35,230 nt of DNA from Oscillibacter sp. (GTDB lineage: Bacteria > Bacillota > Clostridia > Oscillospirales > Oscillospiraceae): assembly GCA_009773995.1 (NCBI GenBank), contig VSMY01000007.1, forward strand, positions 1 to 35,230, read 5' to 3'. The notes below the pieces were generated by a model. The model searched no databases. It was not told where the DNA came from and worked only from the letters and a program-made list of their open reading frames with translations. This document shows, one piece after another, positions 14,509 through 22,530 of the stretch (the first letter of the stretch is position 1; each line of letters starts with the position of its first letter). A program made the position numbers and the translations under genes.

Positions 14509-15290
14509 CTGTCTCGGTTCCCCTTTCGAACGGGCTTCTTGCGGGGGTGCATGCGCCGGATGAGTTCCGGGTCATAGCTGACAGGGATATCCCGCTCCAG
14601 AGCGCGGGAGATTTCCTCCTGCATCCCTTCGGTGATGGCAGAGCCATAGACGTTGATCTGTCGGCAGGATTCCACCAGCCGGAGGCCGATCTCCCGTGCC
14701 GCCTCAGCCTGAATAGAACCGTCCGGGTCGTCTTTGGAGGGGAGTATGATATGAGGACAGACGGGGATGTCGCCAGCCTGGAATACCTTCTGGGCCTTCT
14801 GCCGGGCAAACTCGATGTTCTCGATTACATTCCCCCGGAGCGGGGCGCAAATGTACACCAGCTTGGGACCGTTGCGGCGGCGCTCCGGCGTCCGCTCCCG
14901 GAAGGGTTCTAAATGCTGACGGATTTGCTGGCGAAGCAGTTCCCGGTCCGCCGGGGAGGGCCTCCAGCCATACCACCTCGTTTTGCGCTGGCCGTCCCAG
15001 ATATGAGGGACGACGCCGTCCGGGGAATTGGGGTCTTCAGAAGAGGGCTGCAGCCCCCAAACATCTTGGAATTTCAGGAGCTCGGCGCCAATCGGATCGT
15101 CCATGATGTCCGACACCGTGATCTTCAGCGCGTCATATTGATATCTTCCCATATCGGCGCAGGTAAACTGGACCTTGACGCGCAGATCATCGTTGAGCCA
15201 CCCCCAGCAGGTAGCCCCTGAGAAGCTGAGGTGCTTGATGATGGTCTCATCTTTAAACAGCTGTTGAAGCTCCAGTTCAAAAAAGTTCAT
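14505..15290 (-). CDS. DUF4406-like two-domain protein, copy 2
   Basis: A 261-residue protein, about 60 per cent identical by eye to its upstream neighbour (15287-16072). Residues 1-130 are an uncharacterised domain that begins with NFFELELQQLF and contains FQDVWG and HIWDG motifs. Residues 140-245 (PKLVYICAPLRG, NIEFARQKAQKVFQAGDIPVCPH, EIGLRLVESCRQINVYG, ITEGMQEEI) resemble DUF4406, a nucleoside 2-deoxyribosyltransferase-like fold. If active, it may act on nucleotides, but this is only a fold-level inference. It overlaps both neighbours by ATGA and ends in a basic RKKPVRKGNRDR. Confidence 0.75.
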   Translation of the reverse strand: MNFFELELQQLFKDETIIKHLSFSGATCWGWLNDDLRVKVQFTCADMGRYQYDALKITVSDIMDDPIGAELLKFQDVWGLQPSSEDPNSPDGVVPHIWDGQRKTRWYGWRPSPADRELLRQQIRQHLEPFRERTPERRRNGPKLVYICAPLRGNVIENIEFARQKAQKVFQAGDIPVCPHIILPSKDDPDGSIQAEAAREIGLRLVESCRQINVYGSAITEGMQEEISRALERDIPVSYDPELIRRMHPRKKPVRKGNRDR

Positions 15291-16072
15291 CGCTCTCTTT
15301 CCTTTCCTCTCGGTCTTGACCGCCTGCGGAATTGGGTTTGACGGACAGGCTCCTGTTCATAGGTTACCGGAATCCCCCGATCCTGGGCACAGCGGATTTC
15401 CGCCCGCATTCCCTCGGTGATCATGGAGCCGTAGACATTGACCTGATGGCAGGACTCCAGCAGCCGGAGACCCATTTCCCGTGCCGCCTCATCCTGGACA
15501 GAACAGGCCGGATCGGCATTGGAGGGGAGTGTAGTGTGGGGACAGACAGGGATATCGCCGGACTGGAATACCTCCTGGGCCTTCTGCCGGGCGAACTCGA
15601 TATTGTCAATTACGGCCCCACGGAGCGGAGCGCAGATGTACACCAGCTTGGGGCCGTCACGGCGGCGCTCCGGCGTCCGTTCCCGGAAGGGCTCCAGGTA
15701 TTGCCGGACCTGCTGGAGGAGCCGCTCCCGGTCTGCCGGAGCGGGACTCCAGACGTACCACTCCGGTTTACCGTCGCATATCCAAATATGAGGGGATACG
15801 CCGCTGCGGAAGTTTGGATTTCCAGGGACAGGCTTCTTTCCCCAAACGTCCTGGAATCTCAGCAGCAGGGTATCCACCTCTCCCTCTGTGCGGTTCAGCA
15901 CCTTTATTTTCAGAGCGTTATAGTGGTCGGCCATCCCGGTGGTGACGAACTCTGCCCGGACCCGCAGGTTCTTGCCCAGAGTTCCCAAACAGGCCCGGCC
16001 CGCGAAGCTGGGAGCGGAGATGGCGTCGCTGTCCCCAAATAATTTCCGCAGTTCTCCCTCAAAGAAATTCAT
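15287..16072 (-). CDS. DUF4406-like two-domain protein, copy 1
   Basis: A 261-residue paralogue of the next gene, with the same two-domain plan: an N-terminal unknown domain (NFFEGELRKLF, LLRFQDVWGKKP, HIWICDGKPEW) and a C-terminal DUF4406-like domain (KLVYICAPLRGAVIDNIEFA, MGLRLLESCHQVNVYGS). The C-terminal domains are much more alike than the N-terminal halves. Both junctions are ATGA overlaps. The tail RRRSRPRGKERER is very basic, and its AGAGGAAAGG codons supply the ribosome site of copy 2. Confidence 0.75.
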   Translation of the reverse strand: MNFFEGELRKLFGDSDAISAPSFAGRACLGTLGKNLRVRAEFVTTGMADHYNALKIKVLNRTEGEVDTLLLRFQDVWGKKPVPGNPNFRSGVSPHIWICDGKPEWYVWSPAPADRERLLQQVRQYLEPFRERTPERRRDGPKLVYICAPLRGAVIDNIEFARQKAQEVFQSGDIPVCPHTTLPSNADPACSVQDEAAREMGLRLLESCHQVNVYGSMITEGMRAEIRCAQDRGIPVTYEQEPVRQTQFRRRSRPRGKERER

Positions 16073-16701
16073 CGCTCTATCCCCTTCCTCTTGGGTGACT
16101 TCTCTTGCTTTTCAAAGGATTGGCAGGGCTTCAGCTCATCCCTGGACGGACTGCGGACTATGGAGCGCTCCTGCCCGTTGATGATCAGCGTGTCCGGAGA
16201 GTCGTTGGTGATTCTTTCCTCGCCAAGTATCACCGCTTTTCCCATGACATGTACATCGCCCACAACCGTTCCGTAAACAGTGCAGGACTCGGAGAGAAGC
16301 GGGGCTTCTCCCGTATCGGACGAGTCCAGGATCATGCTGTGGCCGGAGGCCCTGGCGTGCCCGCAGATACCGGCTCCCCGAACGTAGGCGGAGTCCTCCG
16401 CCCTGGCTTCGGCGGACATGGACGCTCCCTGGGAGATATACGCGCTGCCGCAGGCGACGGCCTTCCCAAACAGGCGGGAATCCTTGTCTACAAAGGCGTT
16501 CCCTGCCGCGATGGCGTCGTCGAATATCCAAGCGTCGTCGCCGTCCTCTTGGGAGAGGTTACGTTCCGCCTCCACGAAGCCGCCCAGGTCTCCGGCCTTG
16601 ACCCTGTCGCCAACATCCCGCAGGGCACGAATGCGGTGCAGGAAGGGATATTTTTTGTGGGCAATGTTCGTGATCTCATATTTTTTGCTGCTCGTTTGCA
16701 T
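16069..16701 (-). CDS. Left-handed beta-helix repeat protein
   Basis: A 210-residue protein. After an N-terminal strand and the conserved HRIRALRDVGDRVKAGDLGGFVE, it carries short imperfect repeats such as DAWIFDDAIAAGNAFV, SRLFGKAVACGSAYI and ARAEDSAYVRGAGICGHA, the pattern of a left-handed beta-helix seen in many phage and element proteins. No catalytic residues are evident, so a structural or binding role is as likely as a transferase. The ATG at 16701 fits AAGGAG better than 16704. A start at 16737 would lie in a hairpin. It overlaps the next gene by ATGA and ends KSPKRKGIER. Confidence 0.75.
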   Translation of the reverse strand: MQTSSKKYEITNIAHKKYPFLHRIRALRDVGDRVKAGDLGGFVEAERNLSQEDGDDAWIFDDAIAAGNAFVDKDSRLFGKAVACGSAYISQGASMSAEARAEDSAYVRGAGICGHARASGHSMILDSSDTGEAPLLSESCTVYGTVVGDVHVMGKAVILGEERITNDSPDTLIINGQERSIVRSPSRDELKPCQSFEKQEKSPKRKGIER

Positions 16702-16725
16702 CATCTCCTTCTTGATATAGTGCAA

Positions 16726-16751
16726 GGGGACCGGCATAGAAGCCGGTCCCC
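16726..16751. terminator. Hairpin between 16762-17310 and the beta-helix gene
   Basis: GGGGACCGGC (16726-16735) pairs perfectly with GCCGGTCCCC (16742-16751). There is no T-run after it on the minus strand, so it may be a weak terminator or an RNA stabiliser. Confidence 0.5.
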
Positions 16752-16761
16752 CTGTGCTTTA

Positions 16762-17310
16762 TCACGCGCTTCTGGCAACCCCCTTGCAGTACAGCTTGTC
16801 CGCAAGCGCGTTTGCCTTTTCACAGATAACCTCGCGCTTGGCGGGGTCGGCTTTCCGAACCATATTTCGGAAGGTCCCCCAAAACGCTTTAAGGTAATTC
16901 TTCCCAGCCCGACAGAGGAAGCTGTGGTAATCCAGGGCCTCCAGTAATAATTGCGCCGCATCGTAGAGGGCCTGCCGTTCCTCACGCTCCTCCAGCTGGG
17001 CGGTTGTCCGCAGGAGGCCCCACAAAAGGCCGGTGATTTCCCAGCCGTCGTAGCTCTCCAGAAGCGGTTCCCCCGGCAGGACGGCCTCTCCGGCGGCGGC
17101 CTGGGCCTTGCCTCGCGCCAGCAGGGTCGTTTTCTCCTTCAGGAGCGTTTCCGGCAGCCTCCAGGCTTTGACAGTCAGGGGGAGGGCGGCCTCCAGGGGT
17201 GCGATATCCGAGAGGGCCCTTTCTCCTCCCAGCGCCAGGAGGCCCAGGGCCTCGCTGGCGATCCGCGAAAGAACGGTTTCGGGAGGCGTGTTTGGTATGA
17301 TGTAGTCCAT
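16762..17310 (-). CDS. Uncharacterised helical protein
   Basis: A 182-residue protein that I do not recognise. It is almost entirely predicted helical and rich in Leu, Ala and Glu, with WEITGLLWGLLRTTAQLEER and a later stretch containing YHSFLCRAGKNYLKAFWGTF. There is no signal peptide or clear membrane segment. AAAAAGGAGGAAG precedes the ATG at 17310. Unlike its neighbours, it neither overlaps them nor ends in a basic ER tail. A 128-nt gap without features separates it from the upstream gene. Confidence 0.6.
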   Translation of the reverse strand: MDYIIPNTPPETVLSRIASEALGLLALGGERALSDIAPLEAALPLTVKAWRLPETLLKEKTTLLARGKAQAAAGEAVLPGEPLLESYDGWEITGLLWGLLRTTAQLEEREERQALYDAAQLLLEALDYHSFLCRAGKNYLKAFWGTFRNMVRKADPAKREVICEKANALADKLYCKGVARSA

Positions 17311-17438
17311 GCTGCTTCCTCCTTTTTAAAAATTGCGCTTTGGGTCAGCCCTAAACGATACCAGTTTTCCGGGGGAAAAGCCATCACGATACCCAACAAA
17401 AGAACGGGCGGAATCCCGGCAAAACCAACAGGGGCGGG

Positions 17439-17780
17439 CTATCTGTCCCGGCTCTTGGGCTTCCCCTGTTTTTGAGGCCCTGTCTTCCGGCGGGGCGGCT
17501 TGTCTTGACGGTCTGTCCCCTCGCTCCGCTGCTCCGCTTTAACCGGCGGCGCGGCTTGTAAAACCGGATTGACGCCTGCGATTCGGTCAATGGCCCAATA
17601 CAGTTCGTCGGTGCCGCAGCGCCCAGCCGCGTCGAAACGCACGGCCTTTTCGATTGCCTCCAGCAGCGGCTCGCTTTTGAGCAGGTCGTCTGCGGAAACC
17701 GCCCAGGGCCAAATTTCGGAGGAAGCGTCCTCAAACCGGATAAAATCAATGATGCTTTTTCGCTGTTTGCTCAGTTCCAT
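17439..17780 (-). CDS. Small uncharacterised protein with basic tail
   Basis: A 113-residue protein of unknown function. Residues 1-70 appear folded (KQRKSIIDFIRFEDASSEIW, then CGTDELYWAIDRIAGVNPVL). The last ~35 are disordered and basic and contain PPRRKTGPQKQGKPKSRDR. The upstream, unrelated protein ends with almost the same tail (PPRRKTGPKKPKKEKDR), so the tail has spread between genes. The start lies 6 nt after the upstream stop. Confidence 0.62.
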   Translation of the reverse strand: MELSKQRKSIIDFIRFEDASSEIWPWAVSADDLLKSEPLLEAIEKAVRFDAAGRCGTDELYWAIDRIAGVNPVLQAAPPVKAEQRSEGTDRQDKPPRRKTGPQKQGKPKSRDR

Positions 17781-17786
17781 AGTGGT

Positions 17787-18572
17787 CTATCTGTCCTTTT
17801 CCTTTTTCGGTTTTTTAGGTCCTGTTTTCCGACGAGGCGGGGCTCTGTCCTTGCGGAATGCCTCCGCAAACCGCCGTTCCGCCAGCTCCCGCCAGAGGGG
17901 GTTGTATTCTGTCTGAACACGGTTTTCCTCCGCCAAGAACGTGATGTGGGCGGCGACGGCGGGGCAGGTCTTGAAAATGGCGGCCAGTGCCTGGGTCATC
18001 TCCGGGTCGTTTCCCATGAACAGCCGGTGGGAGGAATCATTTACCTTGGAGGGGCAGGATTTTTTGTCGTTCCACAGCAGAGACACGGCGTTGGTCACGG
18101 GAATTACCTGCTCCTTGGCGAAGGCCCCGGCCCGCAGCAGAGTCTTCTCCGGCTGAAAGCTGCCGAAGTCCACGGTGTAGAAGGTTTTCTCCTTCCCCCG
18201 CTCTCGGACCGTGAGCAGGGCCAGGGGGCTGTTCTCATCCGCCGATCCCGGTGTGTGAAAGCACATCAAGCAGCCCTGATCCGCCAGCGTGGCGATCTGC
18301 TGATCCGTGGCGCCGTTCTGCATAAGCACAGCGGCGGCGACCATCTCGGAGGGCAGGAGCGTGGCGCATGAGATGGCTTCGTAAACGTTCTGCACAGTCT
18401 CTCGGCTGAAATTGTTCGCAAGGAAACCGAAGGCTGTGACCACCTTTTCCAGGAAGCTGTGGGAAAACCCGTCGCACATATCCAGGCCGTAGGCATACCA
18501 CGCCTCGGTGGTTTTTGCGTCCGGGCGGGGCGCCGCCTGGGCGATCTGCCGAACAAATTCTTCTCTATTCAT
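17787..18572 (-). CDS. Uncharacterised protein with basic tail
   Basis: A 261-residue protein that I do not recognise. The first ~120 residues are helical (REEFVRQIAQAAP, FGFLANNFSRETVQNVYEAI). The next part looks like an alpha/beta domain (LLTVRERGKEKTFYTVDFGS). The C-terminus PPRRKTGPKKPKKEKDR is strongly basic and shared with the next gene. The ATG at 18572 overlaps the upstream stop as ATGA, with GGGAGGG upstream. The longer frame upstream of it is a shadow of the PP-loop gene. Confidence 0.65.
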   Translation of the reverse strand: MNREEFVRQIAQAAPRPDAKTTEAWYAYGLDMCDGFSHSFLEKVVTAFGFLANNFSRETVQNVYEAISCATLLPSEMVAAAVLMQNGATDQQIATLADQGCLMCFHTPGSADENSPLALLTVRERGKEKTFYTVDFGSFQPEKTLLRAGAFAKEQVIPVTNAVSLLWNDKKSCPSKVNDSSHRLFMGNDPEMTQALAAIFKTCPAVAAHITFLAEENRVQTEYNPLWRELAERRFAEAFRKDRAPPRRKTGPKKPKKEKDR

Positions 18573-19318
18573 GCGGCCCTCCCGAGTGCGGTTTGATCTT
18601 CCTGGCGGAAGATGGCGTCGATATCCGAGAAACGCTGGGTGCGGTTGAACTTCTCCGTGGTCTTGCCGGGGATGGCCTGGAGGGCCAGCATTCTGTTCCA
18701 CAGGTCCGGGTGGCAGTCGTAGAGGTGGCGCAGCTCGGCCCGCTTGGCGTTGGGGCAGAACCAGCAGCCACCCCGGTCCGTGAAGGCGTAGACAGGAGAA
18801 AGGAGCCCCGCCTTCCGGCAGAGCTCCCAAGCGTCTTTTTCTGTGAAGTTGTACTTTTCCAGCAGGGATACCTGCCTTCCGCCCTCCAGGCGCAGCAAAC
18901 GGTCCTGCTCGTCCTGGGCGATGCCGACGTACTGCACCGTCCCAGGGGGCAGGGCCTTCTGATACCGCTCAATGGGCCGGACCTTGCAGTCCCGCTGGAC
19001 GGCGCACTTCCCACAGATGGGAAAGGAACGGACCATGCCCTTCTTGGGGCCGCGGGTGATCCTGCCGGTGAACAGGTCCACATAGGTCTTTTGTGACCGG
19101 AGGACGACCACCTTGACGCCCATGCGCTCCAGGGCGGGAATGGCGGTTTCGTAGATGAAGTCCCTATGCTCCGGCACCTCGCCGGAGACGTCTTTGTCGA
19201 ACATGACTTCGCAGTAGACCGCCTCGTCCAGGGGCTCGTTATGTTCCAGAGCCAGCAGCAGGGTTGCCACAGAGTCCTTGCCGAAGGAGCAGGAGGCGAT
19301 AAATTTCGGACGTTCCAT
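18569..19318 (-). CDS. PP-loop ATPase, PAPS reductase/DndC-like
   Basis: A 249-residue PP-loop ATPase of the PAPS reductase superfamily. The ATP loop is SCSFGKDS at residues 9-16. Two cysteine groups, FPICGKCAVQRDCKV (about 99-113) and GGCWFCPNAKRAEL (about 192-205), probably bind a metal or iron-sulfur centre. GTVQYVGIAQDEQDRL between them is typical of the family. The reaction is unknown. DndC of DNA phosphorothioation belongs to the same superfamily, but no dndB, D or E is present. It is a distant paralogue of 7820-8593 and overlaps the next gene by ATGA. Confidence 0.82.
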   Translation of the reverse strand: MERPKFIASCSFGKDSVATLLLALEHNEPLDEAVYCEVMFDKDVSGEVPEHRDFIYETAIPALERMGVKVVVLRSQKTYVDLFTGRITRGPKKGMVRSFPICGKCAVQRDCKVRPIERYQKALPPGTVQYVGIAQDEQDRLLRLEGGRQVSLLEKYNFTEKDAWELCRKAGLLSPVYAFTDRGGCWFCPNAKRAELRHLYDCHPDLWNRMLALQAIPGKTTEKFNRTQRFSDIDAIFRQEDQTALGRAA

Positions 19319-19319
19319 A

Positions 19320-19895
19320 TCAGCGCTCCGGTTCCAAGCGTTTTTTTACCCTTTTGGGGGGGCCAAAAAAATGCTTTACTTCGTGGAAGGAAAGCTCCAG
19401 CCGGTTGGGTTGGTCGACGCAATAGGCCCGCTCTTTTCCCCCGCGATTCAAAACAATCACGTTCTCGCTGGAGATCCTGGGAATCCAATTGATGTCCGTA
19501 TACTGCTCATGCTTGAAGAAAATGGTTTCCAAGGTGATGTTCGGAGCCAGGACGCCCGCGTGTACTTTTTTAAAATCCGCGATACTCAGCGGCGTATCGG
19601 GCTGATGGAAAAGATACTTGGGACTGTAGATACTGTAGGTATCGCAGATATCGCCCTCCCTGGGGTGTTCCGGCACGTAAACGGCCCCATGGTGTTCCTG
19701 AATCTCAGCGAATTGGCAGATATGGTATTCCTGATAGCCAATAAGCGCGTGACAGGGGCCAGTGTACTTACAGGTAAGCGTTTCCTGGACTCCCCTGAGA
19801 GTTGTGCGGATAATGCGTCCTCCGTCGGGAAGCATGAACAGCGTGTTGTAAAAACGGTCAATGAAGCGAATTTCTTTCGGGCTGCCGCCACTCAT
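19320..19895 (-). CDS. LPD28/YodL-like protein, copy 2
   Basis: A 191-residue protein. The N-terminal part (RFIDRFYNTLFMLPDGG, YHICQFAEIQEHHGAVYVP) resembles the large polyvalent protein domain LPD28, and the C-terminal part (ENVIVLNRGGKERAYCVD) resembles YodL. Both are known from proteins of mobile elements and have no proven activity. It is a shorter paralogue of 19983-20621 and lacks about 20 residues near the N-terminus. AAAGGAGGG precedes the ATG at 19895. The end is PPKRVKKRLEPER. Confidence 0.72.
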   Translation of the reverse strand: MSGGSPKEIRFIDRFYNTLFMLPDGGRIIRTTLRGVQETLTCKYTGPCHALIGYQEYHICQFAEIQEHHGAVYVPEHPREGDICDTYSIYSPKYLFHQPDTPLSIADFKKVHAGVLAPNITLETIFFKHEQYTDINWIPRISSENVIVLNRGGKERAYCVDQPNRLELSFHEVKHFFGPPKRVKKRLEPER

Positions 19896-19982
19896 AATGT
19901 GGTCCCTCCTTTCCAAGCCGAACACCATACCACGACCTGCGGCAGATATCCAGCGCTTTTCCCGAACAGCGTCCTCCTCATA

Positions 19983-20621
19983 TCAGCGCTCCTGACGGGG
20001 CGGCTTCCGCTTCCGAATGGGCGGGTTCAGGAACCGCTTCGCCTCCTGGAAGCCGTATCTGTCCACGTAGTACGCCTTTTCCTCCCCGCCCCGGTTCAGC
20101 ACCACCACGTCGCTCATGGACAGAGAACGCATCCGTTGGCCGAAGGGGCGGCTGTCCTGGTTGTGCTTGGCGTAAAGGTCCTCCAAGGTGATCTTGGGGG
20201 CCAAAACGCCCCGGTAGGCCCGCTGGTAATGGGCCATCCGCAGCTTGGCCTTCGCCTGTTCATAGGGCATGAAGGCGTATGACGCGGCGCTGGTATCCTT
20301 GAGCTGATAGATGGTATAGGAGTCGCAGATATCGCCCTCCCTGGGATGCTCGGGAGCATAGACCGCTCCGCGCTGCTCCTGTGCTTCAGCGAATTCACAG
20401 ATGTGCCAGGTCTCGCCGCCAATCCGGGCGTGGGCGGCGTCGATGTACCGGCAGGGGAGGACTTTCCGGTCGTCGCCGAAGGTGGTAAGGATGATATTCT
20501 CTCCGTCCGGCACATAGAAGAGGGTGTTGTAATCGCTGTCGATGAAGCGGACCAGCCGTCCGTCCTCGTCGTTGGGAAAGGCCAGAACGCCGAAGATATT
20601 GACGGGGGTGTCTCCGCTCAT
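19983..20621 (-). CDS. LPD28/YodL-like protein, copy 1
   Basis: A 212-residue protein with an LPD28-like N-terminal region (RFIDSDYNTLFYVPDGENII, ETWHICEFAEAQEQRGAVYA) and a YodL-like C-terminus (GVLAPKITLEDLYAKHN, SDVVVLNRGGEEKAYYVD). The shared PEHPREGDICD segment shows that it and the next gene are tandem duplicates. The start overlaps the metK stop by ATGA. The C-terminal tail RKRKPPRQER is basic. Confidence 0.75.
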   Translation of the reverse strand: MSGDTPVNIFGVLAFPNDEDGRLVRFIDSDYNTLFYVPDGENIILTTFGDDRKVLPCRYIDAAHARIGGETWHICEFAEAQEQRGAVYAPEHPREGDICDSYTIYQLKDTSAASYAFMPYEQAKAKLRMAHYQRAYRGVLAPKITLEDLYAKHNQDSRPFGQRMRSLSMSDVVVLNRGGEEKAYYVDRYGFQEAKRFLNPPIRKRKPPRQER

Positions 20622-21751
20622 TTCTTCTCCTTCTTGCAGATATCCGCCAGGGCGGCAGCCCGGTCCGCCCGCTCCCAGGGGGCGTCCTGGCGGGTGAAGT
20701 GTCCGTAGTTGCAGTAGCGGGCGAAGATGGGCTTGTCCAGGCCCAGGGCGCGGATGATACCTCCGGGCGTCAGGTCGAACGCCTTTCGGACCGCCCGCTC
20801 CAGCAGGTCCTCCGAGTACAGCCCGGTCTGGTGGGCATCGACGTCCACAGCCACGGGCTCGGCCCTGCCGATGGCGTAGGCGAGGCTGACGGTGCAGCGC
20901 TCCGCCAATCCGGCGGCGACGATATTCTTGGCGATGTACCGGGCCATGTAGGTCCCGCTCCGGTCCACCTTGGAGGCGTCCTTCCCGGAGAGGGCCCCGC
21001 CTCCGTGGGGGACGAGGCCGCCGTAGGTGTCCACCATCAGCTTCCGGCCCGTCAGGCCGGTGTCCGCCTCAAAGCCGCCCAGGACGAAGCGCCCGGAGGG
21101 ATTGATGAGGACCTCCGTTTCGTGGTCGGGGTAAAGGTCCCGCAGAGCGGGGACGATGACGTGGCGGGTGACTTCCTTCCGAAGTTCCTCCAGATCCTTG
21201 GCCTCGTCGTGCTGGCAGGAGAGGACCACGGCGGCGATCCGTTCGGGCCTGCCCTTGCGGTATTCCACAGACACCTGGGCCTTGCCGTCCGGGCCGAGGC
21301 CCTGGATGGTCCCCAGCTTACGGGCGTTGGAGAGGGTCAGGGTCAGGCGGTGCGCCAGAACCACGGGCAGGGGGAGGAGCTGGGGCGTTTCCGTACAGGC
21401 GAAGCCGTACATAATGCCTTGGTCGCCAGCCCCCATTTCACTGGAGCCGCTCACAGCCCCGGCGATGTCGCCGCTCTGGTCATGGGTGATGACTTCCACC
21501 TCATAATCGCAGGAATAGCCGGTTTCCCGGACCGTCCGGCAGACGATGGCGGGGATGTCCGGCAGCCGCCGGGCGGTGATCTCCCCGGCGACAATGATTT
21601 TTCCCGCCGTGGCCATGGCCTCGCAGGCGACGCGGGCGGCGGGATCGTGCTTCAAACAGGCGTCCAGGATGCGGTCGGCGATGGTATCGCACAGCTTGTC
21701 CGGGTGGCCCTCGGTGACCGACTCGGCGGTCAGGATGTACTTATCTCTCAT
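20618..21751 (-). CDS. metK: S-adenosylmethionine synthetase
   Basis: A complete 377-residue methionine adenosyltransferase, which makes S-adenosylmethionine from methionine and ATP. EGHPDK at residues 14-19 holds the catalytic H16 and D18. GAGDQG (107-112) and the phosphate-binding loop GGGALSGKDASKVDRSGTYM are all present. Usual bacterial enzymes have about 380-400 residues. As an extra, element-borne copy near two DNA methyltransferases and an ICMT-like protein, it may supply the methyl donor. AGAGGAAAG upstream lies inside the DUF3846 gene, which it overlaps by 11 nt, and its stop overlaps the next start as ATGA. Confidence 0.95.
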   Translation of the reverse strand: MRDKYILTAESVTEGHPDKLCDTIADRILDACLKHDPAARVACEAMATAGKIIVAGEITARRLPDIPAIVCRTVRETGYSCDYEVEVITHDQSGDIAGAVSGSSEMGAGDQGIMYGFACTETPQLLPLPVVLAHRLTLTLSNARKLGTIQGLGPDGKAQVSVEYRKGRPERIAAVVLSCQHDEAKDLEELRKEVTRHVIVPALRDLYPDHETEVLINPSGRFVLGGFEADTGLTGRKLMVDTYGGLVPHGGGALSGKDASKVDRSGTYMARYIAKNIVAAGLAERCTVSLAYAIGRAEPVAVDVDAHQTGLYSEDLLERAVRKAFDLTPGGIIRALGLDKPIFARYCNYGHFTRQDAPWERADRAAALADICKKEKK

Positions 21752-22157
21752 GAGTCTTTCCTCTTTTCTTTTTTTGTTCTGTGGGTTTTTCCTTGGGGGC
21801 AGGCTCCTCGGCGGTGAGGATTACCATATTGTCATAGAGCTCCTTATAGCGATGGATCTGCTCGTCCGTCAGGGAAATAAAATCTTCGGGACCGACTCCA
21901 GTGATAAAGAAGGTCCCGCAAAGGATGTCATAGGGCAGGCCATGATCGTCGCAGAGCGGACGGTTGAAGGGCAGGTCCAAATTCTTGCCCTCGGAGTTGC
22001 AGACAATGGCCACCGCCTCGTTGAACGGCGACACCATTTCGATGCTCCCGCCAACAATGCCCTGCATAGCCTTGAGATCGTGAGGAATCTCCCGCGCCTC
22101 GCAGGGTTTCACGGGCTCCACTACCAGGGCTTTGATGGTCTTATCGCTCACGGCCAT
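21741..22157 (-). CDS. DUF3846 protein
   Basis: A 138-residue protein whose first ~105 residues match DUF3846: IKALVVEPVKPCEAREIP, LKAMQGIVGGSIEMVSPF, AIVCNSEGKNLDLPFNRPL and DILCGTFFITGV. The family is common in phages and conjugative elements and has no assigned function. GAAGGAGG precedes the ATG at 22157, inside the upstream gene. The basic tail with QKKKRGKTHER also encodes the ribosome site and start of metK. Confidence 0.85.
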   Translation of the reverse strand: MAVSDKTIKALVVEPVKPCEAREIPHDLKAMQGIVGGSIEMVSPFNEAVAIVCNSEGKNLDLPFNRPLCDDHGLPYDILCGTFFITGVGPEDFISLTDEQIHRYKELYDNMVILTAEEPAPKEKPTEQKKKRGKTHER

Positions 22158-22530
22158 GCGCCTCCTTCTTTTTAGGAGGCGAGGATTTTCCCGGCGTGGG
22201 ATCGCGCTCCTGCTCAAAGTCCATCTCCTGAATCATCTGCACCGTGCTGCGGAACGCCATATAGCGCTTGATTTGCTTAGGGTCATCAGCAACCACCTTA
22301 ACCGTCTCCCATAATGGAGTCCCATGATGGCTGATATTTTCCTGCATGACTAAAGCAGGGTGGTCCCCGCCTTCCAGCGTTACACGATAATTCCGACGGC
22401 CCTCGGCGGGGCTGTAAAGTCCATAGGCGATACCGATGCTCTCCAGAGCATACAGAGCGTCCACGGTGGTGTGCACGCTGCCGCCGGAAATATGGACCTC
22501 TCCGGCCAGTGAGATCTTCTTAGCGTTCAT
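22141..22530 (-). CDS. Small uncharacterised protein
   Basis: A 129-residue protein of unknown family. It has a possible alpha/beta fold: SGGSVHTTVDALYALESIG, then YRVTLEGGDHPALVMQENI and a helical region with IKRYMAFRSTVQMIQEM. The tail (SSPPKKKEAHGRER) is basic. It starts inside the end of the cyclotransferase gene (11-nt overlap) with AAAGGAGG upstream, and overlaps the DUF3846 gene by 17 nt, so it belongs to the same translationally linked set. Confidence 0.62.
   Translation of the reverse strand: MNAKKISLAGEVHISGGSVHTTVDALYALESIGIAYGLYSPAEGRRNYRVTLEGGDHPALVMQENISHHGTPLWETVKVVADDPKQIKRYMAFRSTVQMIQEMDFEQERDPTPGKSSPPKKKEAHGRER

Noticed and set aside
18569..19318. A DNA phosphorothioation (dnd) locus, suggested by the DndC-like PP-loop proteins
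   Set aside because: No DndA, B, D or E-like gene is visible anywhere in the window.
19278..20282. Long plus-strand open frame of 334 codons
   Set aside because: It runs antisense over three well-supported minus-strand genes, has no family-like motifs, and owes its length to GC-rich codon bias.
20699..21817. Long plus-strand open frame of 372 codons
   Set aside because: It is the antisense shadow of metK, which has all its catalytic motifs on the other strand.
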